NCBI GenBank assembly: GCA_016933355.1
Contig: JAFGBC010000018.1
Coordinates: 1 to 8,903, forward strand
Source of the DNA: Candidatus Aminicenantota bacterium
GTDB taxonomy: Bacteria > Acidobacteriota > Aminicenantia > Aminicenantales > JAFGBC01
Direction of reading: 5' to 3'
Length of the DNA: 8,903 bases
The position numbers were made by a program, and so were the translations under genes. Under the pieces are notes generated by a model. That model made no database searches, was not told the origin of the DNA, and saw nothing but the letters and a program-made list of their open reading frames with translations. Shown piece after piece: positions 1 to 6,700 of the stretch. Numbering within the stretch: the first letter of the stretch is position 1; each line of letters starts with the position of its first letter.

Positions 1-785
1 ACGCCGCCGGCCGGGCCGGACAGGGCGGTCCGGATCGGCTCGCGGCGGGCGCGGCCGGCCGCGATCGTGCCCTCGTTCGACTGCATGATGCGGAGGGCCG
101 CTCCCCGCGTCCCCGTTTCGAGCGACGACAGGTAATCGTCGAGGACGGGCATGAGATAGGCGTTGACGGCCGCGGCCGCGGTCCGCTCGTACTCGCGGTG
201 CTCGGGCATAAGACGGCTGGAGACGGAGAGGCGCAGCCCTCCGCGTTCGAGGACCGCGGCGGCCGTCTCTTCGTTGGCCGGGTTCGCGTAGGAGTGCAGA
301 AAGGAGACGGCGACGGCTTCGACGCCGGCCTTCCGGAGGCGCACGGCCAGGCGCTCGAGGTCCGGGCGGCCGGGCCTCCGTTCGACGGCACCCGTCGCGG
401 CCGTCCTCTCGTCGACCCCGAAGCACAGCGATCGGGGGCAGAGCGGGCGCCGCTCTTCGCCGCACAGCCCGTAGAGGCGCTTCCGGACCTGGCGGCCGAT
501 CAGCAGGAGGTCCTCGAAACCGCGCGTCGTCAGCAGGGCGATCCGTCCTCCCTTGCGCTCGAGCAGCGCATTGGTGGCGACGGTCGTGCCGTGGACGATC
601 TCGATCCTGTCGCCCGAATCCAGAAGGTCGGCGACGCCCTCGAGGATAGCCAGGGTCGGGTTGCGCGGCGTGGAGAGGATCTTCTTGACGGCGAGCCGTC
701 CGTCGCGGGCGATCAAAAAATCGGTGAATGTTCCGCCGGTGTCGATGCCGACCCGGACCTGGCGCCGCGCGCGCGGAGGCGTCAC
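1..785 (-). CDS. hyuA: HyuA-type hydantoinase/5-oxoprolinase subunit A, N-terminal part (3' end outside window)
   Basis: The visible 261 residues match the start of the HyuA/OplA family, whose members open cyclic amides such as hydantoins or 5-oxoproline in an ATP-dependent reaction, usually in the cytoplasm with a HyuB partner. The sequence shows an ASKHA-type phosphate motif, GIDTGGTFTD, at residues 13-22. It then has the family signatures HGTTVATNALLERKG (65-79), TTRGFEDLLLIGRQ (86-99), HSYANPA (164-170), EHREYER (195-201) and LSGPAGG (255-261). The start is GTG at 785, with GGAGAG nine bases upstream, and it follows the FmdB-type gene by 28 nt. The frame is open to the left edge, so length, any fused HyuB part and the true substrate cannot be judged. 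In the usual MQSNGG stretch this protein reads MQSNEG (234-239). The family call is firm; the choice between hydantoinase, N-methylhydantoinase, oxoprolinase and acetone carboxylase-like function is open. Confidence 0.93.
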   Translation of the reverse strand, partial: MTPPRARRQVRVGIDTGGTFTDFLIARDGRLAVKKILSTPRNPTLAILEGVADLLDSGDRIEIVHGTTVATNALLERKGGRIALLTTRGFEDLLLIGRQVRKRLYGLCGEERRPLCPRSLCFGVDERTAATGAVERRPGRPDLERLAVRLRKAGVEAVAVSFLHSYANPANEETAAAVLERGGLRLSVSSRLMPEHREYERTAAAAVNAYLMPVLDDYLSSLETGTRGAALRIMQSNEGTIAAGRARREPIRTALSGPAGG

Positions 786-794
786 GGGATGTCG

Positions 795-800
795 CTCTCC
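795..800 (-). promoter_or_regulatory. Ribosome binding site for hyuA
   Basis: On the minus strand GGAGAG lies nine bases before the GTG at 785. This supports GTG as the start: no ATG occurs upstream of the GIDTGGTFTD motif in this frame close enough to be preferred, and the family motif begins only 12 residues after it. Confidence 0.6.
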
Positions 801-813
801 GGCCGGCCCGGGT

Positions 814-1038
814 TCAACGGCATGTGTTGCACGACTTGGAGGAACAGCTCGCGCAACCGCTTGAGGAGGCCGACCGTGCGGACGGCTTGTCCCCGCCCTG
901 GATCCCGAACCTGGACAAGAGCTTCTGGACCTCGGGTGAGCCGCAGGACGGGCAACGAACGTCGGATTCGCGGCCGATCCGAACCAGGCGCTCGAAACGG
1001 GTCCGGCAAACGCGGCACTGGAATTCGTAGAGCGGCAT
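814..1038 (-). CDS. FmdB-type small zinc-ribbon protein
   Basis: This 74-residue protein begins MPLYEFQCRVC and matches the FmdB-type zinc ribbon family (Zn_ribbon_8). The family was named from a putative regulator in a formamidase operon and its biochemical role is still unsettled. The metal site is clear: C8-x2-C11 and C29-x2-C32, separated by a charged stretch typical of the family, followed by the PEVQKLLSRFG segment. The tail carries a second cysteine group, C62-x2-C65 and C70-x2-C73, after a Gly/Ser-rich spacer; many family members have a Cys-rich tail. The ATG shares its A with the ridA stop (TGATG) and has no Shine-Dalgarno sequence of its own, so translation is probably coupled to ridA. 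The protein has no signal peptide and is likely cytoplasmic. Lying directly before a HyuA-type amide hydrolase gene, it fits the recurrent pairing of this family with amide-degrading genes, but regulation by it is inference. Confidence 0.9.
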   Translation of the reverse strand: MPLYEFQCRVCRTRFERLVRIGRESDVRCPSCGSPEVQKLLSRFGIQGGDKPSARSASSSGCASCSSKSCNTCR

Positions 1039-1415
1039 CAGCGGAGGGCGACGGCCTCGATCTCGATCAGGACGTCCTTGGGCAGGCGGGCGACCTCGAC
1101 GGCGGCCCGGGCCGGGAAGGGCGGCTTGAAGAATTCGCCGTAGACGGCGTTCATGCGGGCGAAGTCGTCCATGTTCTTGAGAAAAACGGTCGTCTTGACG
1201 ACCTTGGCCGGGGACGTTCCGGCCGCTTCGAGGAGGGCGGTCATGTTCCGGAGGACCTGGCGGGCCTGGTCTTCGATCGTCCCGGTGTTGAGCTCTCCGG
1301 TAGCCGGGTCGATCGGGATCTGTCCGGAGGCGAAGACGAACCCGTTGGCGACCACCGCCTGGGAATAGGGGCCGATCGCCTTGGGGGCCTTGTCGGTCTT
1401 GATCTCTTCTTGCAT
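1038..1415 (-). CDS. ridA: RidA family enamine/imine deaminase (YjgF/YER057c/UK114)
   Basis: From ATG 1415 the product is 125 residues, the normal RidA length. RidA hydrolyses reactive 2-aminoacrylate and other enamine/imine intermediates released by PLP enzymes, protecting the cell from them. Family hallmarks are present: GPYSQA at 15-20 with Tyr17, FASGQIP at 28-34, the segment PARAAVEVARLP at 101-112 with the substrate-carboxylate Arg103 (equivalent of Arg105 in the E. coli protein), and IEIEA at 117-121 with Glu118 at the catalytic Glu120 equivalent. Ala105 replaces the reactive cysteine of the E. coli enzyme (Cys107), a change seen in many homologues. AAGGAG lies seven bases before this ATG. 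The same frame stays open upstream to a second ATG at 1508 with an equally good ribosome site, which would add 31 residues (see separate entry). Identity is secure; the start is moderately sure. Confidence 0.93.
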   Translation of the reverse strand: MQEEIKTDKAPKAIGPYSQAVVANGFVFASGQIPIDPATGELNTGTIEDQARQVLRNMTALLEAAGTSPAKVVKTTVFLKNMDDFARMNAVYGEFFKPPFPARAAVEVARLPKDVLIEIEAVALR

Positions 1416-1508
1416 CGGTTGACTCCTTGCTGTCTTCGGACGGGCCGGGCGCGGCCTCAGCGGCACGGCCAATCCGCCCAGGACGGCGAGGGCCGATCTT
1501 CGCTTCAT
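1416..1508 (-). other. Possible in-frame N-terminal extension of RidA from an alternative start
   Basis: ATG 1508 is preceded by AAGGAG at 1515-1520 with six-base spacing and is in frame with ridA with no stop between. It would add 31 residues: MKRRSALAVLGGLAVPL followed by an Arg/Pro-rich stretch. The basic start and roughly 13-residue apolar run resemble a short signal peptide, but there is no good AxA-type cleavage site and no full twin-arginine consensus, so export is uncertain. If 1508 is used, the gap to the pbpC stop is 17 nt rather than 110 nt. A GTG at 1529 that overlaps the pbpC stop (GTGA) also keeps this frame open, but it lacks a ribosome site. This stretch holds no other gene that I can see. 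Confidence 0.45.
1423..1428 (-). promoter_or_regulatory. Ribosome binding site for the short ridA start
   Basis: AAGGAG sits seven bases before ATG 1415. It gives a protein that begins exactly where typical cytosolic RidA proteins begin, which is why 1415 was chosen as the main start. Confidence 0.65.
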
Positions 1509-1525
1509 GCGGCGCTCCTTGACGT

Positions 1526-3790
1526 TCACGCCAGGACGCGAACCGTCACCGGCCGGCTTTCCAGACGGCGATGTCCGGCGCCGGCCGTGACCTTAATTGT
1601 ATATGAACCCGGCCGCAGATTCCAGGTCAGGACAAGCGCCGTCCCGCTCCGGGCGGCGCGCCGGCCGTTCACCCACCATTCGACATCGCTCAGGGTTTCC
1701 TCCTCGGGCGCGGCGGCGCGGAGCGTGATGGACTGATAGCTCCGCCTGAGGGTGGGGTCGAGCTTGAAGATGTCGCCGTCTTTCGGGAAGACGAGCCGAA
1801 GGCTTGCTCCGGCGCGGGACGCGGCGCCCGGCCCGCCGGCGTCCGGCCGCGACCGTCCTGGGCCGTGGGCGTCGCAGACCCGGACAGGTTCGGTGCCCCG
1901 GATAAAAACTTCCTCGATGCGCGCCGGGCAGCCGGCCGCCGGACGAAGTCCCGAGGCGGGGCAAATTTCGACGCGGACGAGGCCGGGCGCCTCCGGAAAG
2001 GCCGGAGGCGCTCCCGTCGCGTGGAGGAGGAGCATGATATCACGAAAGACGGGACCGCAGCCGGTGATCCCGGACACGCCGTGCAGGGGAGCTCCGTCGA
2101 AATTCCCGATCCAGACGCCGACGGTGTAATCGGCGGTATAGCCGACCGCCCAATTGTCGCGGAAATCCTTGGACGTCCCGGTCTTGACGGCGGCTGGGAA
2201 GGGGAGGGCCAGGGGCGAGCCGCGTCCGAAGGCGGGAATCCGCGCGTCGTTATCGGACAGGATGTCGGTGACGATGGTCGCCGCGCGCTCGGAAAAGACC
2301 TGACGCGAGCGGTCGGGGCTCCACTCCAGGAGGGCCCGGCCGTCCTTGTCGTAGGCGCCGAGGCATTCGCGAGTCGGGCTGAACAGCCCGGACCTGGCCA
2401 GCGTCCTATAAGCCCGGGCGAGCTCGAGAAGGGTTGCCTCGCCGTTCCCGAGCGTCAGCCCGACGCTGTAATGGCCGGGCCCCTGGGTCAGGCCATCGAA
2501 CCCGAGCGCCCGCAGACGGCGATAGAGAAGGTCGGGACCGACCGTCTCGAGGACCGCCACGGCCGGGACGTTATACGAGCAGGCGAGCGCGGTCCGGAGC
2601 CGGACGCGTCCGTGGAAGGAGCCGTCGAAGTTGCGAGGCCGGTACGGGCCGCCCGGCGTGTCGAACTCGGAGTCCTCATCGTCGAGGAGCGTCGCCGCCG
2701 TCAGGCCCTTCTCCAGGGCGAGCGCGTAGGTGAACGGCTTGATCGTGGACCCCGGCAGACGCGGGGCGACGACCCCGTTGACCTGACCGGAGCGGCGATC
2801 GTCCCAGTAGTCGACCGAGCCGACCCAGGCTAGAATGTCGCCGGACGCATTGTCGACGACGATGGCGGCCCCGTTACCGACGCCGCGCGAAGCGAGACCG
2901 CGAACCCCGCCCCGCAGCAGCTTTTCGACTTTGGTCTGAAGGACGAGGTCCAGACTCGTCCGGACCGTCCGGGTCCCGCGCCGGGCGGCGTCATCCAACC
3001 CGGCCCAGATCCGGTCGCAGAAATGCGGGGCGCGCCAGGCTTCGGCGCCGGTACGGACGACGAGGCGCTCGAGACGGGCCCTGTCCCGCTCCTCGTGCGT
3101 CAAGAAGCCGAGCCGAGCCATGTCGTCGAGCAGCCGCTCCTGGGCGGACTTGACGCGATCGAAATGACGGAACGGGTCATAGGACGCGGGCGAACGGGGA
3201 ATGACGGCCAGAAAAGCGGCCTCGGCCGGGCTGAGGTCGGAGGCCGGCTTGTCGAAGTAGAGGCGGGCGGCCGCCTCGGCTCCGAAGGCCTGGTTGCCGT
3301 AGCCGATGCGGTTCAGGTACTGGACGAGGATGTCGTCCTTCGAGACGCTGTTTTCGAGCCGCACAGCCAGCCAGGCTTCCTTGACCTTGACGGGGAGCGT
3401 CCTGCGGCCCGAGCCGAGGTTGCGGACGAGCTGCTGGGTGATGGTCGAAGCGCCCGAGACGACGCGGCCGCTCCGGGTGTTCTGGACGAGCGCCCGGGCG
3501 ACGGAGAGCGGGGAAACGCCGCGGTGGAGGAAGAAGCCGCGGTCTTCGGCGGCCACCGTCGCTTTGATCAGATACGGAGAGATGTCCTTCCGGCCGAGCC
3601 AACGGCAGCGTCCCCCCCGGTCCGAGAGCACTTCGCGAAGGAGCGCGCCGTTCCGGTCCTCGATGCGGAGCGAGAGCAGGGGGGCCGGGTCGAGCCGCTG
3701 TTTGGGAAACGGAAGATAAACGGAGGCGAGGACCAGGAGAGGCGACAGACAGGCCGCCGGAATCAGGATTCGTACAGCTCTGACCTTCAT
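1526..3790 (-). CDS. pbpC: Penicillin-binding protein 1C, bifunctional class A PBP
   Basis: This 754-residue protein is a complete class A PBP that polymerises and crosslinks peptidoglycan at the outer face of the inner membrane. A short basic start and an apolar segment at about 6-28 form the membrane anchor. The GT51 glycosyltransferase domain (about 45-215) has EDRGFFLHRGV at 82-92 with catalytic Glu82, GASTITQQL (113-121) and KVKEAW (135-140) with the second glutamate, Glu138. The transpeptidase domain (about 305-590) has LPGSTIK with Ser348 and Lys351, SYN at 405-407 and KTGT at 536-539. A PBP1C C-terminal domain (BiPBP_C type, about 663-753) follows. Between them lies a Cys/His pattern, C610, C621, C639 and H642. 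The ATG is 7 nt after the stop of the alpha-2-macroglobulin gene, with only a weak ribosome site, suggesting coupling. This gene order is the same as E. coli yfhM-pbpC. No frameshift or missing catalytic residue is seen. Confidence 0.97.
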   Translation of the reverse strand: MKVRAVRILIPAACLSPLLVLASVYLPFPKQRLDPAPLLSLRIEDRNGALLREVLSDRGGRCRWLGRKDISPYLIKATVAAEDRGFFLHRGVSPLSVARALVQNTRSGRVVSGASTITQQLVRNLGSGRRTLPVKVKEAWLAVRLENSVSKDDILVQYLNRIGYGNQAFGAEAAARLYFDKPASDLSPAEAAFLAVIPRSPASYDPFRHFDRVKSAQERLLDDMARLGFLTHEERDRARLERLVVRTGAEAWRAPHFCDRIWAGLDDAARRGTRTVRTSLDLVLQTKVEKLLRGGVRGLASRGVGNGAAIVVDNASGDILAWVGSVDYWDDRRSGQVNGVVAPRLPGSTIKPFTYALALEKGLTAATLLDDEDSEFDTPGGPYRPRNFDGSFHGRVRLRTALACSYNVPAVAVLETVGPDLLYRRLRALGFDGLTQGPGHYSVGLTLGNGEATLLELARAYRTLARSGLFSPTRECLGAYDKDGRALLEWSPDRSRQVFSERAATIVTDILSDNDARIPAFGRGSPLALPFPAAVKTGTSKDFRDNWAVGYTADYTVGVWIGNFDGAPLHGVSGITGCGPVFRDIMLLLHATGAPPAFPEAPGLVRVEICPASGLRPAAGCPARIEEVFIRGTEPVRVCDAHGPGRSRPDAGGPGAASRAGASLRLVFPKDGDIFKLDPTLRRSYQSITLRAAAPEEETLSDVEWWVNGRRAARSGTALVLTWNLRPGSYTIKVTAGAGHRRLESRPVTVRVLA

Positions 3791-3797
3791 GCCGGCG

Positions 3798-6700
3798 CTA
3801 TCTCAGGACACGGACCTCCCGCTCGGCGGCGCGGCCGAAGACCTCGGGCGCGTACATCTCCTCGGCCTTGGACCCCGGCATCCGGAAGGTCCCGAAGCTC
3901 AGGGCGCGGGCCAGATAGCGGTGGCGGTGGACGCCGGCCGGCAGCCAGTCGGCGAAGAGAAGGACGCGGTCGTCGCGGAGCTCGACGTGGTTGAACCCGA
4001 GCCCGTAGGGACCGCCGTCCTCTCCGGCGCTTTCGCTCATCCGGCGCAGCTCTTCTTCGCTCTCGGTCAGGAAGGAGCTGTTGACGGCTTCGAGCCCGGC
4101 GGGGAGCGGATCATCGACGACGACGTAGTGGCTCTCCTGCGGCAGGGCGACTTCGACCGTGACCACGACCAGGGATCCGCCCTTGATGTCGACGACGGGC
4201 TTTCCGTCCAGCGTCCGGATGGACTTGACGACGGCCATCCCTTCTTCGCGGGACGGCGCCGGGCGAGCGGGCGTGTAGGTCATGCGGACGCCGTAGTGGA
4301 GGGGGCCGCCTTCGCTGCGGATCTCGAGGTCATGCGTCTTGCCGCCGGCGAAATCCGAGAGCGGGAACAGGCCGCGGTCGGTCGCCGTCCGGCGGCCGGC
4401 GAACGAGCCCTCGAGGATCGTCTTCCCCGCCAGCCGGATCCGGTAGCGGACCTCCGACGCCTCGGGCTCGAACCTCCGGACGTAATCGTTGAGCGCGTGG
4501 AAAAGGAAGAAATTCTCCTGGGTCGAGAGCCGGGCGCTCAGCTTGGCCTTCTCGACCAGCCAGCGGGCGGTCGGCCCGGCCAGCGGATGTGTCCGACCCG
4601 TCTCGAGCAGGCTCTGGAGGATGAGCGCCGTGGTCCGCGTCGTCGAAGCGTAAACCCAGGCGCCGCCCCGTCCCTCCTCGACCTCGAAATGGGCCTGAGA
4701 GGGGGTGAGCTTGACCTTGTTCATGAGATCCTGGACAAGCGTCTCCTGGGCCGCCGCCGCGCCCTTGCCGTGATAGAGGGCCTTCCAGAGCATCGTCTTC
4801 CCGAAAAGCGAGAGCCGGTCCCGCTCGCTGAAGAGATTTTCGGCATAGGCGGGCTCGGGCCGGCCGAGCAGGGCCAGGTCATAAAGGGCGAAGGCCCGGA
4901 TCGTGTTCCAAACCGTCTCGTCGTAATAGAGCCGGTCGGGATCGTGCTTTTGCCGCAGGTAGCGCTTCAGGTAAGCGGCGGCGTTTTCGAGCCCCAAGCC
5001 GGCGACGTCATAGCCGGCCTGGCGGGCTTTGATGAGACCGAAGACGGCGTAACAGGTCAGGAAGGGAGAGGAGCGGCGAGATTCGGGCCAGAGGCCGAAT
5101 CCGCCATCGTCTCGCATGTAGCGGGGGATTTCCCGGAGGTGGCCTTCGACGTGGGCCCCGATGCCGGCGTCGTCGAGCTTCGACAGGTTGTAATCTTTGA
5201 TGACCCGCGCAGCGACAAGATAGGGCAGGATCGAGGACAAGCGCTGCTCGAGACAGAGATACGGGTAATAGGTTAGGGCATCGATATTTCCGCTCAGCCC
5301 GGAGAGGACCGTCCCGGAGGCCTGGACGTCGAGTCGGGCTTCGGGCCCGCTCCCGAACGCGGGGACGGCGATTTTCTGCTCCGAGGCCGGGTCGGCCTGG
5401 TCGAACACGGCGACCGTCTCCAGGGCGCGGGGCGGTTTGATGGGAAGGACGGCTTCGAGCCCGTCGCTCGCCTCGCCCAGCCGGGCCCGGAAGGTGAACA
5501 CGGCTCGGCCGGGATTGCGCGCCTCGAACCGGAAGAGCACCTCCTGGGAGCCTCCGGCCGGAACGCTGACCTTGCGCCGCGCATTCTTGTCGAGGACGGC
5601 GATCCCCTCGGCCTCGGCCTCGATCGACGCTTCGCCGAGGGCGTCGCTCATGTTGTGGATGACGACGCCGCCCTGGAAGGCATCCCCCACGCGCGCGAAG
5701 CGGGGCAGGGCGGCTTGGAGGAGGAGGGGCTTGCTGACTTTGATGTCGGTCTCGGCGCGACCGAATCTGGAGTCGACGGTCTGGCCGACCGCCATCAAGC
5801 GGAACGTCGTCAGGTTGTCGGGGAGCTTGAAGGCGACCTCGGCCTCGCCCGAGGCGTCCGTCGTGATGGCCGGATTCCAGTAGGCCGTGGACCGGAAATC
5901 GCCCCTGAGCTCGACTTCGCCGAGGGGCATCGCCGCGCGCTCCGCGGCCTCTCCGCCGCCCCCGGGCTCTTCGCCCTTCTCGCCGTAGGCCCGCTGGCCG
6001 ACGACGTTGAGGCGGATCTCGGAGGTCTGGACGGAGAGCGGCCGCGGGCCGTAGAAGGCGTCGAAGGGGTCGGGAACGCGGTAGCCGATAAGGTTCAGGA
6101 CGCCCGCGTCGGCCGCGACGAGGGCCAGCGAAGCCGCGGCCGGCGACCCGTCCTGGGCGCGCACCTTGAGCCGGACGCGGACTTCGTCGCGGGGCCTATA
6201 GGAGAGCCGGGCGGGAAGAATTTCAACCTTCAGCCGTTTCTCGGCCGGGTTGACGCGCAGCTCGGCGTAGCCGAGCTTGAAGGACGGTTTCCCGAGGTCC
6301 TGGTCCCTAGAGACGGCGGCCTCGGTCGTCCGGCCCTGGATGAGCAAGACCGATACAAACACGTTGGGGATATAGGCGGCCTTGACCGGGATTTCGATTT
6401 CCGCGCTGCTGCCTCGGATCTCGAGAACCTTGCTTTCGAGGATGAGCTCGCGCTCGACGGTCACCAGCGCCTTGGCCTTTTCGTAGGGCGACTTGACGAG
6501 AAGCCGGGCCGTCGCGCCCGGGTCGTAGGATTCGCGGTCGGCGACGAGCTCGAGCGCATCATCATCGGTCCGCTCCCAAGGCACGTAGTCGGCGCCCGTG
6601 ACGTAGAGAGATGTCGTCGTGACGGCGGGATTCCCGCGCCCATCCGCTCCCGACGCGTCCAGGATGTAGAGGCCGGACTTGTCGGGCTTGAACGCGGCGC

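Noticed and set aside
782..1018. Minus-strand open frame of 78 codons ending in the hyuA start (GTGA overlap)
   Set aside because: It is an alternate frame of the FmdB-type zinc-ribbon gene, which has the conserved cysteines and start; the GTGA overlap is coincidental.
1527..1529. GTG overlapping the pbpC stop as the ridA start
   Set aside because: The GTGA overlap is attractive, but no Shine-Dalgarno sequence precedes it and two in-frame ATGs with AAGGAG follow.
198..1736. Plus-strand open frame of 512 codons spanning hyuA, the FmdB-type gene, ridA and the end of pbpC
   Set aside because: It crosses four well-supported minus-strand genes and has no recognisable protein features.
3023..3994. 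Plus-strand open frame of 323 codons across the A2M/pbpC junction
   Set aside because: Antisense to the GT51 domain of PBP1C and the end of the A2M; low-complexity Arg/Gly-rich tail typical of a shadow.
3789..5276. Plus-strand open frame of 495 codons
   Set aside because: Antisense to the C-terminal third of the alpha-2-macroglobulin, with the same shadow composition and no recognisable domain.
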